Counted from the stretch's first letter, positions 10,810-23,872 are shown. The stretch is DNA of 64,000 nt from Panopea generosa (GCA_029582155.1 CM055900.1:47373236-47437235); one strand, 5' to 3'. The notes: generated from the sequence alone by a model not told the origin. Numbers and translations: made by a program.

Positions 10810-11584
10810 CGAAAACCATTTTGAATCTAGATGTACAATGTAATATGATCCGGATGAATCTATAAGTGTTCAAAGCATGGGTCTGGAATTTATGTATCTG
10901 TCTGTTAAAGATTTATTTAACTATTGGTCTAGGACTAATAATTGTAAAATATTGGAGTAAAATTATGCAAATTTAAACAGGCTATAAAAAGTTATGAAAC
11001 TCTCTAATGAAATTACACCCAAATTTTCCAACAATTTGCAAATTTTCTCATTAGCTGAAATGAATAATATTAAAAGTGCATTAGAACCAAAAACTTTGAA
11101 ATTCATGTTTCTCTTGCAACTTATTATAAACATGATTTGAAAATCTTCAAAAGTTAAATCCTGAATTTATTACAAAAAATCAACAACAATAGAACAGCAA
11201 TTTTATGTAATTTTCCAGGTTCACTATTGGTTCGGTTCTACAAAAATAAAGGAAATGTTTTTAAGAATATTCCTACGCAATATAAATGGTGTAATAAAAA
11301 TTCATATAAAGACTACCAATGAGGGCATACATATGAGTTAGGAACATTGGATACAGCAAGGCAAAGAACTGGATTCTGATTCGAAGTTGAAGTCTCATAA
11401 TATTTTAACAAAACCTATTATTCTAAGAATATATGTTCATATTTATATTACTCTTATATATAGAGACAATGCCTGGAGGACAATAATAGCATCCATATAA
11501 CTTACGCAAATTATTTCATGAATAGAGTAACAATACTTATACTCTAAATAGTTTGTACGACCTGGTGATTCAATAATAAGAAAT
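10810..11584 (+). other. Probable 3' UTR and flank of gene A
   Basis: Non-coding AT-rich sequence. The first AATAAA in the sense orientation is at 11245-11250, so the UTR could be about 450 nt. No other feature seen. Confidence 0.4.
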
Positions 11585-13290
11585 ACTTGCAATACAATAC
11601 TTGAATAACAAAAATACCTACTTGTATAATGACAGGCAATATTTGCATAACAACAATGCATACTTGTATAGTGACAAGCAATACTTGCATAACATCAATA
11701 CATACTTGTATAGTGACAGGCAATACTTGCATAACAACAATGCATACTTGTATAATGACAGGCAATACTTGCATAAAAACAATGCATACTTGTATACTGA
11801 CAAGCAATACTTGCATAACATAAAAATGCATACTTGTATAGTGACAAGCAATACTTGCATAACAACAATACATACTTGTATAGTGACAAGCAATACTTGC
11901 ATAACAACAATGCATACCTGTATAGTGACAGGCAATACTTGCATAACAACAATACATACTTGTATAGTGACAAGCAATACTTGCATAACAACAATGCATA
12001 CTTGTATAGTGACAGGCAATACTTGCATAACAACAATGCATACTTGTATAATGACAGGCAATACTTGCATAAAAACAATGCATACTTGTATACTGACAAG
12101 CAATACTTGCATAACATAAAAATGCATACTTGTATAGTGACAAGCAATACTTGCATAACAACAATGCATACTTGTATAGTGACAAGCAATACTTGCATAA
12201 CAACAATGCATACTTGTATAGTGACGAGCAATACTTGCATAACAACAATGCATACTTGTATAGTGACAAGCAATACTTGCATAACAACAATGCATACATG
12301 TATAGTGACAGGCAATACTTGCATAACAACAGTGCATACTTGTATAGTGACAGGCAATACTTGCATAACAACAGTGCATACTTGTATAGTGACAGGCAAT
12401 ACTTGCATAACAACAATGCATACTTGTTTAGTGACAGGCAGTATTTGCATAACAACAGTGCATACTTGTATAGTGACAGGCAATACTTGCATAACAACAA
12501 TGCATACTTGTTTAGTGACAGGCAGTATTTGCATAACAACAGTGCATACTTGTATAGTGACAGGCAATACTTGCATAACAACAGTGCATACTTGTATAGT
12601 GACAGGCAATACTTGCATAACAACAATGCATACTTGTTTAGTGACAGGCAGTATTTGCATAACAACAATGCATACTTGTATAGTGACAGGCAATACTTGC
12701 ATAACAGCAATGCATACTTGTATAATGAGATGCAATACTTGCATAACACAATACATACTTGTAAAATGAAAGAATATACTTGCATAACAACAACGTATAC
12801 TTGTACATGACCTCAATACTTGCATAACAAAACTTCATACTTGTATAATGACAGCCAATACTTGCATAACAACAATACATGCTTGTACTTGTATAACAAA
12901 AATACATACTTGTATTATGACAAGCAGTATGTGCATAACAACAATGCATACTTGTATAATGACTGGCAATACTTGCATAACAACAATGCATACTTTTTAT
13001 AATGACAGCCAATACTTGCATAACAACAATACATGCTTGTACTTGTATAACAAAAATACATACTTGTATTATGACAAGCAGTATGTGCATAACAACAATG
13101 CATACTTGTATAATGACTGGCAATACTTGCATAACAACAATGCATACTTTTTATAATGACAAGCAATACTTGCATAACAACAATACATACTTGTATACTG
13201 ACAGGCAATACTTGAATAATAACTATACATACTTGTATAATGACAAGCAATACTTGCATAACAAAAATATATATACTGAAACTTTGAAGT
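11585..13290 (+). repeat. 42-bp minisatellite, ~40 copies
   Basis: Unit CATACTTGTATAGTGACAGG then CAATACTTGCATAACAACAATG. Because 42 is divisible by 3, several frames on both strands stay open for hundreds of codons; these are not genes. A block around 11741-11870 recurs about 292 bp downstream, and 12842-12998 is repeated almost exactly at 13002-13155, including a variant with CTTGTACTTGTATAAC. These show multi-unit duplications. Confidence 0.97.
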
Positions 13291-13353
13291 AGAAACACTG
13301 AGTGAATTTTAGAGCCACATTATCAAATTAGTGTAAGCGATATTTGCAGTTTG

Positions 13354-13417
13354 GGTATTTCATTAATAATTTTGTCAATATGTTCATTATTATTGACAAA
13401 ATTATTAATCAAATACC
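13354..13417. repeat. Strong inverted repeat
   Basis: Arms 13362-13380 and 13391-13409 are exact 19-bp reverse complements (ATTAATAATTTTGTCAATA) around a 10-nt loop. After one C-C mismatch the pairing continues for seven more bases. A weaker outer inverted repeat (TTGTCTTAATAAGCC near 13431 versus GGCTGCTTAAGACAGG near 13543) suggests a small foldback element. Confidence 0.8.
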
Positions 13418-13559
13418 AGCACATTCTAAAACTTGTCTTAATAAGCCAAATTTGCTATTTTTTATTTCTATGTCTTCAAAGCAAATGAGCCTATATTAAG
13501 TAAAAACTATTTTTAAAGGCTACATTTGCTCCTTTCCTTGACTGGCTGCTTAAGACAGG

Positions 13560-14335
13560 TTTGAATGTATATATATGTGTACATCTACATAATATATAAT
13601 AACACTATATAATCACGTCATTTCCAAGAGGCCATGTTATGCAAGTTATAGTTTACTTGCATACAGTTTAGACGAACACATGAATGTTAAGGTTATTTGT
13701 TATTTAAAGTTATAAATGATAGTTAATGTGAATGTACGCGGAGTGTTAATGAATGTGCAGTGGAACTTATATGTAATACAGTATGTTCTGTGTACTGTGA
13801 TGCTGTACCAGTACTCGTACCTGTTTATTATTAAAGGAAGGGCGTTCACATTCAATCTTAAAAATTGTGCCAGTGTGATATGATATAAATTAACCGACAT
13901 GTGAAAGTATCGTCAACAGAATAGTTACATGTAAAACATTATCAAAATACTTGTCTTAATTTACGAATGCACAAACTGAAATCATATATTTATATAACAA
14001 GGTTAGCATTCGCCATATATTGTTTATTTTTCCTTCATGTATTATGACTTTTAATTCATTCATTCGACAGACAAACGTTAAAGTGTTATCGGGTGAGGTC
14101 ACATAATTTGATTGATATAGTAAAATATAGTATATAGTTAATACTCTCAATGACTTACCCAATTTGGAATCCCTCAATGTTATTCTTTGGTATATATATA
14201 TATATATATATAACCCTCTTCCTTTTAAGTCTTCATCTAAAATATATATATTACTTTAGAGTAGAACATGTGCTCGGATATACATGGACATTCTCTAATA
14301 TCACAAAGGCTGGTTTCTTTGTAATATTATTGTCT
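13560..14335. other. Spacer with (TA)n microsatellite
   Basis: No gene recognised. A TA dinucleotide run occupies 14191-14211. Confidence 0.5.
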
Positions 14336-14339
14336 TTAA

Positions 14340-14570
14340 CCCTTTACTCCATAGATACCAATTACAGAAGGCCTTTGAAAACAGTGCAGGAAGAGTTCAG
14401 ATTGCTCGTAACGAGCAATCTGAACACTTCCTGCACTGTTTTCCACTCTGTCAGTTAATATAAACATAATTCACCCAATAATTCAAAAGCTTTGTATATT
14501 AGAGGTGTCCAAAGGCGTCTTTGTTTGAGGTGTCCAAAGGCGTCTTTATGAAGTAAAGGGTTAAATAAGA
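14340..14570 (+). mobile_element. TTAA-target hairpin MITE, copy 3
   Basis: TTAA at 14336-14339 and 14571-14574; ends CCCTTTACTCCATA and TATGAAGTAAAGGG. It lacks about 15 bp after the left end compared with copy 2. The central palindrome is essentially as in copy 1. Two terminal motif copies. Confidence 0.92.
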
Positions 14571-14821
14571 ATTTACATGGAAATTGACCGATGTTTTTAG
14601 ATTCAATTACATGAAAAATGATCATTATTTTAAAGGACCAGAATATGGTCAATGGACATTTATTGTTTACCCTGACTTCTAATATTAATAAGCATGTTCC
14701 TTTAAATGATAATAATACATGTGTTTTTTTTTTTACTTAATAACACACTTGTGGGTGAACTAGTGTCGTCTAAATGGAGGAATGCTTAGAATATGCTCTA
14801 TATTAATATTTGTATGTTCAG

Positions 14822-14965
14822 TGCATGGTTTAGTGATAAAATCTCAGGGCCATGATTGGCTGCTCAGGGGTTTCATCCCCTTCCAGGGTCATGTGTGATG
14901 TATTTGAACAAGACAATTTATCCACATATGCTTATTACTGGTTCTACCCAGAATACTTGGAATGC
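14822..14965 (+). mobile_element. SINE, family A
   Basis: tRNA-like head with ATGGTTTAGTGATAAAATCT and a GGGTTTCATCCCC B-box region, then GACAATTTATCCACATATGC and TTACTGGTTCTACCC, collinear with the copy at 7985. Confidence 0.65.
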
Positions 14966-16835
14966 TATTTATCATGTTGTATGACTTTCAAATTCGAACA
15001 TGCATGTTCTCCTTCCATTTAATGAAAACTTTTAATTTTGTACGAAATATTGTTCTTTTTAAGAGGTTAAGGTAAGCAAGAAAGGTGATTGGCTGAAAAT
15101 AGATAGTGTTATATTGTTTCTTGTATAACTGTATAATAAGTTTGGGGAACCATGTGGAGTAAGACTTGGGGAACCAGTGCAAATTATACATCTTCTCGCT
15201 TTTGCATAAAAAGGGCATTGGACTTGAAATGTTAAGATTACGCAGTTAATTTACCAGAGACATGTGTTCATATGTGGTGCACTTGATATTTGATGTAAAG
15301 CTAGCCAGCGAGTTATTAATATAGAATTTCTATGAAATTATGTACTTTTTTGTGATTAGTCAAAACATAATGTACATAAAATTGTTATACAGATATGTTA
15401 TTTTAAAATAGCTTCGTAACATTTTTATACTAAACATTAGGATATTTTTTCAGATTCACTTCTCTGTAGAGTAGTAATCTGAGAACTATAAATTTGAATT
15501 GTTTTTTTTTTGGAAGGTTGTGTTTTCAAGAATAAACACATTCATTGATCATTTTGTCAACTGCATTGACATACATGTAGTGCTGTTGCAAGACAATAAA
15601 TTTCTGCTCATTTATTATTGAATTTATGAAACTCTTTGGCAAAAATGATATGATGTCTGGCAGAACTTCACATTCCGGTAATATATTTTTGTAAACTCGT
15701 GTAATAAATTCAATAATAAACTAGCACTTTTGTCAGATCCTTTATATAGTTAAACCACTATGATACACACAATCACTGGCTAGTGTTGCATTGGAAATTT
15801 TGCACTACAAAGATAATAAACATTCCTTGTGCCTTGTGTATATAAAACAATGAATGTATGGTCATGTTTATTGTTAACTGTTAAAGATGTTACTGTTTCA
15901 TTATTACTGAGATCTTGTTACTTGTTTTAAGTTTGTTATTATTTAACAGAGTAAGAAAAAAAATTGTTACGACAAATTTAATTTCCATTAGAATAGTGTG
16001 TGCCTTTTTACGTTTTTTTTTTTTAAAAAAAAAAAGTTTTTAAGTGCCACATAGCGAGTTATATTTAAAATTGAGATTTTGTTGTTATGAATTTTGTTTC
16101 ATTATCCTGACATATAGTAGAATTGTAGAGGCTGAGGGCATCAAATAGATTTCTTTTTGTTTATTATGTGGTCATTTCCATTTTATAGAGTTGACAATTT
16201 GATGATTAAATGAAAATTCCTGTGAATTTTTATTCATATTTTTTCTAGGCCAGATTAGTTTCTATACCTTGTGATGTGAAACCAATAAATGTCTGAGAAC
16301 TGAATTTATTGTAATTATGCAATATATTAATATTACAATGTATATATTAAATAGAAGCATGCATGTTTGTGTTGACTGAATTATTGCATAATGAAGATTT
16401 TCACAATCTTTTTGATTTGTCACATTGTATCTGTACAGACCTAAGAAACTGAACTGTACTGTGGAAAAACAACAGGATACCCCACCCAGTTACTTAATAC
16501 TGATAATGCAAATCTTTGAACAAATTCATGATTCCTGAGGTCTTCCTCCATCACTTGAAGAAATATAATAGCAAGTGTGGTAATTTAGCTGCTTAGGTTT
16601 TGGGGAAATATAAACTGCCGTGTATTAAAAGAATGACTATAAAAACATTAACACACTGAAATAATGAGAGGAAATTAAAAAATTGTCATTTTTCTTGGCA
16701 AAAAGTAGGTAATCTCATTTTGTGACATATCAGATAGCCTGTCTTTTCCATACTTGATGAGGGAAATGAGTTAATACAATTGTGCTTGTATGTATACACG
16801 TATGATATGTCTAGTCATGATTTAATACAGAATTG
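14966..16835. other. Spacer, nothing recognised
   Basis: AT-rich; only homopolymer runs (for example T-then-A near 16013-16035). No exon with plausible splice sites was found. Confidence 0.5.
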
Positions 16836-16837
16836 AG

Positions 16838-16980
16838 ATGCTGATGGATTATTCTGGCAAGCATGGATAATTCTGTCCTGAGGGATAAATCATTTGTCAA
16901 GCATGGATAATTCTGTCCTGTATAACTGATTTGGCAAGCATGGATAATTCTGTCTTGAAAGATAAATCATTCGGCAAGCC
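16838..16980 (+). repeat. Short tandem repeat, ~55 bp x 3
   Basis: Three degenerate copies of GGCAAGCATGGATAATTCTG then TCCTGAGGGATAAATCATTT. Below the size of the other arrays. Confidence 0.8.
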
Positions 16981-16985
16981 TCTTT

Positions 16986-18300
16986 CCCACGAAAAACAGT
17001 TGTCCCAAGGGACAGAATTTATTATCTGAACTGAAAAAATTTAATATTATTTTTCTTGCATACCAAATACATTTAATAATTTAATTCAAATTTACCACGA
17101 TTGCTGTGGAGACGTCAAATTAGATATGTTACTTCCTGTTTTAATAAGACATGTCATTAATTGGTTCAGGGTCACAGGTGAATAGGGTAAGCTCATTAAG
17201 GGGTTATGGATGAAACATCTGTATGCTGTAAAAAATACATGGAAATTCTTGACCGGTATGCAAAGTTACTTGCCACAATCGAGTTTATTTAATAGGGTGT
17301 TCAATCTGAAACTATGATTACTACTTTCTGGATCAGATAAAATTGTTTGATTTAGTTGGTATGCACTGGTCACACAAGTAAAATGATGTCTATTTAGTTT
17401 AATTCTGCAATTCAGCTAAATAAAATTGGAAAGTAGTTTTTAAGTTGACAACAGTGTACCAGTAGTTTTGACTGGTTAAAAATTAAAGGTACTGTAATGC
17501 CAATAACTGTAACAGCTACTGCGGTTAAATTAGGCAGTAATCAAACTCGCTGTAAGTAATGTTTAAGAAATATTTGGGTGAAACTGAAATCTGTTCAGGT
17601 GTATATATACGTATCTTTTATTGTCTGAATGATTTTCTTCAATTTGTCATCAAATTTAGTGCAATACAATTTATAATTTTGTCACCATTTTTTCCCCACA
17701 TTTGGCAAACTTATTTGTTTTTAACAGGAAAATATGATCTGCCATTTTAAACATGCATCGGGATCGAGGAAAATGGTCTGTTACTGATAGAACGCAAACA
17801 AATAGGTATTTAACATAGGACTCACCAGAATGGTCAATGCAAATATGACCTGTATTTAATCCATCCCTTTTTTAATATTTTGAACACATGGGGGCAAGAA
17901 TGTAAAAAATCAGACCCTGTTGATATAAAAATAATGAAGTATTTATGATTTTTTATAATTGAAGAGTCGTAACTTCAACAATTAATTTCTGATGGAGCCA
18001 ATTGAAGAACACGTGGGATATATTTTGCTGTCCTTGATGGCAAATATTCAAAACAGTATCATGGTCTGCCATAGACAGTGCGCAATTATTTTATTCAACA
18101 TATAAATTTATATTTGCAATATTCTATGTATATACCTGCTCTGTTCTCACTTCTGCTTCTTAGTATAATTTGACATTCAAGATATCTATGCATAAAAATG
18201 GGAAGTGCTTCTTCATATTTCAGGGGTGTAATGTTTGTTTCATGTTCTATGTGTAATTTTATTTGTGTTTCTATGTATGAAGTTATGATATATTCACGAA
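16986..18300. other. Spacer, nothing recognised
   Basis: AT-rich, without supported exon or repeat family. Confidence 0.5.
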
Positions 18301-18309
18301 ATATCTTTT

Positions 18310-18543
18310 CTACTTTAATGTGTTTTTAATCAATGTAACTAATATTATAAACATTAAGTTTGTTTCATTTTGAAATAAACCAATGACTAATAAACTGGTG
18401 TTGTCTGCTGTTATTTTTTCATTCATTGAAACTTTCCTTGGGTTCTTGACTTCCGATACGGGTGAAGTTCCAAATAAGAATAGGGTCACCAGTACTAAAC
18501 TAAGCAGATAGGTAGGAATCAACCATTTTGTTGTCATGTTCAT
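18310..18543 (-). CDS. Possible small secreted-type ORF
   Basis: A 77-codon frame whose N-terminus has a basic start and a hydrophobic run (LIPTYLLSLVLVTLFLF) resembling a signal peptide, and a second hydrophobic run near the end. No homology recognised, no splice context, and the frame could have arisen by chance in AT-rich DNA. Confidence 0.15.
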   Translation of the reverse strand: MNMTTKWLIPTYLLSLVLVTLFLFGTSPVSEVKNPRKVSMNEKITADNTSLLVIGLFQNETNLMFIILVTLIKNTLK

Positions 18544-18637
18544 TATTGGGGTTAAATTAGCAACCCGTGTGATTTAGGGTACCAAATAAATGATGGCAAG
18601 ATTGGGACCACTGTAGCTCAGTGCATGACTTTAGAAT

Positions 18638-18880
18638 AGAGTTTAACAGCATTTTCAACACATTACAGGTTATATATGGCACGTCCAGTTTTATCAGTGA
18701 AGGAAGAACTTGGAATGAATCTAAGTAGAACCACCGTCCTTCTGCAAGTTACTGGCAAACTTTCTCACATAAAAGTTTGTTTTTTTGATGAGCGGGACTT
18801 GAACCTTTGACCTTAGTGGTCAGAGGTAACTGATGGTGTCTTAGACAACGGAGGCCCCCCTCACATATCATTAGATGCAA
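18638..18880 (-). mobile_element. SINE, family C
   Basis: Read on the - strand: tRNA-like head with GGTTCAAGTCCCGCTCATC, then the GTGAGAAAGTTTGCCAGTAA body, GGTGGTTCTACTTAG, the TATATAACCTGTAATGTGTT tail and a GTTAAACTC end. Confidence 0.75.
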
Positions 18881-18949
18881 CAAATTGAATAGAATTTGCT
18901 GAAACTCTGCAGGTACCAAGGTTCTAGGTTCATACTGAATATTCATTTA

Positions 18950-19700
18950 TGTTTCTTTCCTGCTAGCATCACAAAACTATTATTGGTATGCCGCAAAACC
19001 CACAATTTACTCGTTCTTTCTTCTGTTGACCCTGTGGAATGACTGATGGTTTAAATGGTTCAAAACATTTTCTTTTGTAATTTCCTTTTTAGTCTTAATT
19101 TTAAGTTTGATGACTGGGTTTCATGATAAGCATAAAATCATTCATTTTGGCAAATGTTTAAAGTTTTTTTAGCTACTTGTAAAGTTTTTCATGAGTGTCA
19201 GACATGATCCGAATTCAAACCATTCTGGTTGCATGTTTTGAACAAACATGGTATTAATGGATACAACTATTGTACATTAAACATTCAAGGTCTTTTCCTG
19301 TAAAGTTTGTTCAAAAATTGACGAAATATTTCACATGGGCCAAGCCAATCTTTTAATACCCCATCCCCCATGTTGAAGTATATCGATATTGGCTCTCTCC
19401 CTCTCCCCACCCCCATCGTGATCTTTTGGCTATACAATGACCTAGTTACCTAGATCCAGTGAAAATGTGGTACTGCTGTCTATACAACAAAACGCTCTTT
19501 TAATCCAGATAAAAGTTTGACACAAGTACAAGTGAAGTACATGTGGAAACAGTTATGCATAAAATCTTGTCTGCAAGTCTTCAGTTCAGGTTCGCTTTAA
19601 TATAAATAATAACAAACGGAGATTTTTAAAATTTTATCATATAAAATTTTAACATTGAACTAACTGTGAAACAAAAAGTAACTTCATTGAATAATTTTAA
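18950..19700. other. Spacer, nothing recognised
   Basis: No gene or repeat family recognised. Confidence 0.4.
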
Positions 19701-19779
19701 ATTGCACTGTTAAATAAATACTGTATAATTGTATACAGCTGACAAACAGTAGAAACCAAAATAACAATATTCTTGTGTT

Positions 19780-21245
19780 CTGTATGTATACTTGCAGTAG
19801 AAATCAATATGTACAGTACAAGAAACATACTGTAGAAACCAACATGTAAAACAAACATACATGACAGTACAGTAAAAACCAACATGTAAAATACACATGC
19901 ACAGATGTACATTGGTATTCTGCGAAATCCTAAATCGAATTATACACATGTTCAAAGACAGTTTGTATAAAACAACATATATGTATGTCCACTGACATAT
20001 GTAGAAACCCACATGTTCATGAAATTCTATGTAAACAAACTAACTTGAACACGTACACAGATGCCTGTGTAAACCAACACATGTACATTATATTTTGCAT
20101 AGGACATTACATTCTGTGTAAAACAGCTGGAACACATGGACCACTATAAACCAATAAACATGTAAGGCAGGCAATCTGTAGATACAGACTGTACCTGCCT
20201 ACAAACCAGCAGGTGCGGAATCCACTGTCCGAGTTATCTGTGTTGTAGTGAAATTTCCTTGTATATGGACAAGCGAATTTTTCTATTCCAGTTTAAAAAT
20301 AATAAAGTTAAAATATCATGTGAAAATGACTCGTTTTATAAACAAATGTAAAGATTTTATGTTTAAGTTTACAACACTTGTTTGAAATCATTTTAATTCA
20401 TGACAATGAAAATGACTTTTCGTAGAGTGACTTCAGTAAGGGCCTTTCCATTTAAACATAAAACCCACCCATGGAAGGCACTTTGAAATTGGACCCTCCC
20501 CCTTTATATTTTTAATTCATTTTATCAGCCCCCCCCCCACCCCCATTTTGAAAAACCCTCCCACCTTAGAAGATTATTATTTTGCCGTCCATGGGAGGGA
20601 TGTATGTTTAAATGGAACAGCCCTAAGCTAAAAAAATTTTGTCATTTGTTTTGATATAAGTGTAACTATGTTTAATATGACCATGTAGATTGTATCTATG
20701 AACAAGTAAAAATTAAAATTCACTTTATTCATGGACAAATAAGTTTTTGCCAGACTTTGCCACCCTGTAAACATGTTATAGACATTAAGTACATGTATAA
20801 CCCAACATGAACATATATTAAACAGACATTCTGTATATACCCAGATGTACACATGTCAATAAATGTTCTGTGCCAACCAACATATTTATAAGCATGAGTA
20901 CACAAAAATGTACATAATAACAAAAGACATGTGTAAACCAAACGTTCCCTGTAAACCAACATACAGTCATGTCAGTAAATCTTCTGTTAAAACCAAACAT
21001 GTACATAGACATTTTTTTTGTAAACAAAATGTGTAAATAGACATTCTGTTTCAAACAACTTATACATAGACCTTCTGTGTAAACCATGAATTATTGGCAT
21101 TTTACTGCACATCGACACATAAATATGTCATTTTGTGTGCCATGTGTAAACCAATGTCAACATAGATGTTCTTTGTAAACCAACCATGTACGTCGACATT
21201 CTGGGTAAACCTATGTGCACATAGATGTTCTTTTGCGTAAAACAA
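19780..21245. repeat. Degenerate tandem repeats in two blocks
   Basis: Blocks 19780-20210 and 20760-21245 are built from diverged copies (about 30-45 bp) of a GTAAACCAACATGTACATAGACATTCTGT-like theme. The ~550 bp between them are unrelated, with a poly-C/A run near 20529-20545. This is an old, decayed minisatellite; the small ORFs inside it are periodic artefacts. Confidence 0.7.
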
Positions 21246-21808
21246 CATTCCAAAACCTTGTGTTCGGTTTGACAAATGCATTTTCATGTTTGTATACCAT
21301 AAGTTGTTTGTGCTTAAAGACCTCATCACTTGGGTGTTTATACTTGAGAACAAACAATATACCGATAGCTAAATCAGTTAATATGTCTCCCATAATTTCA
21401 TCTTTTTGACACTTCAGAATTTTAATGTAGATTCAGATCTTGATGATACACGTGCCATGAGCACAATTGCTTTATTCACCAACCAACAAATATCCTGGTA
21501 TTACAATGAAAAAACATGCCACAGATGCAGTCGGGATGCAACATTTGTAGGTTTTATAACAACGGAGATAAGTTTCCATGCAATTCATAGTTCAAATATC
21601 TGTAATTTGCAATGAATAGATTTTGCATATGGTGCAGGTTGATGTGCCGAAACACTTGCTCAGAAACAAAGTGAAGATCTGCTCTGCATCATTTCTATAT
21701 TTGGTGACCACATTACTCTAACCCATGAATGATCTAGCTGCAGATTCACTTCAATCCATGTCCCACCTGTCCATTCAGTCTTGCTGGTAAAGGAGATTCG
21801 GGAATGGT

Positions 21809-21926
21809 TCAACTTGGGTTGGTGTATTTCTTGCGAACTTTTCTCGGTATTCCCTGCCTATGTGGTCTGTATGATTTGAAGTAGTGTGGCTCAGACGGAG
21901 TTGGCCGCTCATACAGAGAATCAGTA
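21809..21926 (-). CDS. Gene B, terminal exon (basic cytosolic-type tail)
   Basis: Acceptor GTTTCCAG precedes 21926; TGA stop at 21809-21811. It begins with one base that completes a Tyr codon begun in the exon at 23942-24036. 38 codons, rich in Arg/Lys/Pro/Tyr, follow the membrane exon, so it forms a short tail. It contains ERPTPSEPHYFKSYRPHRQG and a basic end PRKVRKKYTNPS. Confidence 0.8.
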
Positions 21927-22279
21927 CTGGAAACAATAAACAGGATATCTTTACATTATATTCAAAATAAAATATATAGTATTAAAAATGCATCCCAGTT
22001 AATGGCTGCTGAAAATGAAATTTGTATTCCGGATAAACATTTTTGGAAACAAGAACAAAATTCATGTGACCCAGGTATCAATTTATCTATATGTTGAGTT
22101 TAAACATACAATGTACAAGGTGTAAAGTCTCCTCTTTCCATAAAGGATTTGTTTAGATTCTCATATTGGGTAAATATTTCATGTAAATATCATTTACTGA
22201 AATTATGAATGAATGCAAGTTCTTTGCACATGAGACAGAATGAGTCATAATAGTATATTTTCTCTAAGCAAGTACAATT
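21927..22279. other. Last intron of gene B, unique part
   Basis: Intron sequence without repeats or other recognised features. The donor is at 23936-23941 (GTAAGT on the - strand). Confidence 0.6.
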
Positions 22280-22490
22280 ATTTTGAATGGAGTTTAACAC
22301 CATTTTTAACACATTTCAGATTATACATGGCATACCCAGTTATAGTGCTGGAGGGAGACAGGAGACTGAATTTGGGAAGAACCACTGTCCTTCCTCAAGT
22401 AACTTGCATACTTTCTCACATAAAGTTTCTGGAGTGAGCGGGACCCAAACCTATGATCAGTGAGAGGTTAGTGATCCTGAGAAAATGCGC
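22280..22490 (-). mobile_element. SINE, family C
   Basis: Antisense copy: head with GGTTTGGGTCCCGCTCAC, CTTTATGTGAGAAAGTATGC body, GTGGTTCTTCCCA, CCATGTATAATCTGAAATGTG tail and a GTTAAACTCCATTC end. Confidence 0.75.
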
Positions 22491-22499
22491 ATTAGATCT

Positions 22500-23160
22500 T
22501 GAAAGACCAAAGTCATATTTAACAATTATTGATATACATGTATATTATAAAGTTTTTTTTTGCAGCATATCCCAATTTATTACCCAAACTATAAAGTAAC
22601 CAACAATATGTAACACAAAAAAAATCCAATACTTTGATGAAATTGCACATGACCAGAGTTTACATTAAATGAATGCCAAAATTAATTTTCCTAAAATAAA
22701 CCCACAGCAGTTTTCAATTACAAATAAAAAACAAACATATTATGCAGGATTTTCAATAAACATTGGATTGTTTGCAAAATGATATCTGATTTTACACATT
22801 GAAACATTTAGACGTGACAAAAATGTGAGTGAATTTCCATCCGCAAAAAACAACACTTTCAAATGCTTTCTAAAAGTAATGACAATGTCATATCCAAATG
22901 GCTACTCTATTTGTTTCTTCTATCCTTGAACGCTGTAAATATTAATCATTTATAAATCAACTTTGAATGTTTATTACCAAGTTTTAGCATAATCAAGCTC
23001 TTGTTATATTTTGTAGACTTTTTCCTAAACTACCTTTTGCCAGTTAAAAATTATTGCATAAGCCAAAAAATAGCACTGGCAAACACCTTATCTAGTATAT
23101 CGCCATCCAGCTTTACTAATTGTTTCTGACGTTGAAATTTTATTTCTTGTTACATTGTGA
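22500..23160. other. Gene B intron, nothing recognised
   Basis: AT-rich intronic sequence without a recognisable repeat or exon. Confidence 0.5.
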
Positions 23161-23164
23161 AATA

Positions 23165-23872
23165 CGTTAGTCATGAAGCACATGGCCTAGTGACATAGAA
23201 TTGTAGCCAAGATCAGAAGATCATTGGTTCATCCGCACATGCTTATTTGTGGTTCCATCGAGGGTGATTTGTCTCCACACATGCTTAGTTGTGGTTACAT
23301 CAAGGGTGATTTGTCTCCACATGCTAAGTTGTGGTTACATCAAGGGTGATTTGTCTCCACATGCTTAGTTGTGGTTCCATCAAGGGTGATTTGTCTCCAC
23401 ACATGCCCAGTTGTGGTTCCATCAAGGGTGATTTGTCTCCACACATGCTTAGTTGTGGTTACATCAAGGGTGATTTGTCTCCACACATGCTTAGTTGTGG
23501 TTCCATCAAGGGTGATTTGTCTCCACACATGCTTAGTTGTGGTTACATCAAGGGTGATTTGTCTCCACACATGCTTAGTTGTGGTTCCATCAAGGGTGAT
23601 TTGTCTCCACACATGCCCAGTTGTGGTTCCATCAAGGGTGATTTGTCTCTACACATGCCCAGTTGTGGTTCCATCAAGGGTGATTTGTCTCCACACATGC
23701 CCAGTTGTGGTTCCATCAAGGGTGATTTGTCTCCACACATGCTTAGTTGTGGTTCCATCAAGGGTGATTTGTCTCCACACATGCTCAGTTGTGGTTCCAT
23801 CAAGGGTGATTTGTCTCCACACATGCCCAGTTGTGGTTCCATCAAGGGTTATTTGTCTAAGTTTGTCACAAC
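23165..23872 (+). repeat. 42-bp minisatellite grown inside a family-A SINE
   Basis: A SINE head (CACATGGCCTAGTGACATAG, then a degenerate B-box around 23225) runs directly into about 15 copies of CACACATGCTTAGTTGTGGT then TCCATCAAGGGTGATTTGTCTC, period 40-42 bp. The unit matches the single-copy family-A segment GACAATTTATCCACATATGC then TTATTACTGGTTCTACC at 14909-14950. Units differ mainly as CTTAG/CCCAG and TTCC/TTAC. The array ends 70 bp from the gene B membrane exon. Long frames here are periodic. Confidence 0.9.

Noticed and set aside
11544-13298. Long Cys/Tyr-rich frames on both strands
   Set aside because: Periodic products of the 42-bp array; different frames give equally long 'proteins'.
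19697-21353. Several 70-100-codon Cys/Tyr-rich - strand frames as venom-like or secreted peptides
   Set aside because: They are built from degenerate tandem repeats and have no conserved structure or splice context.
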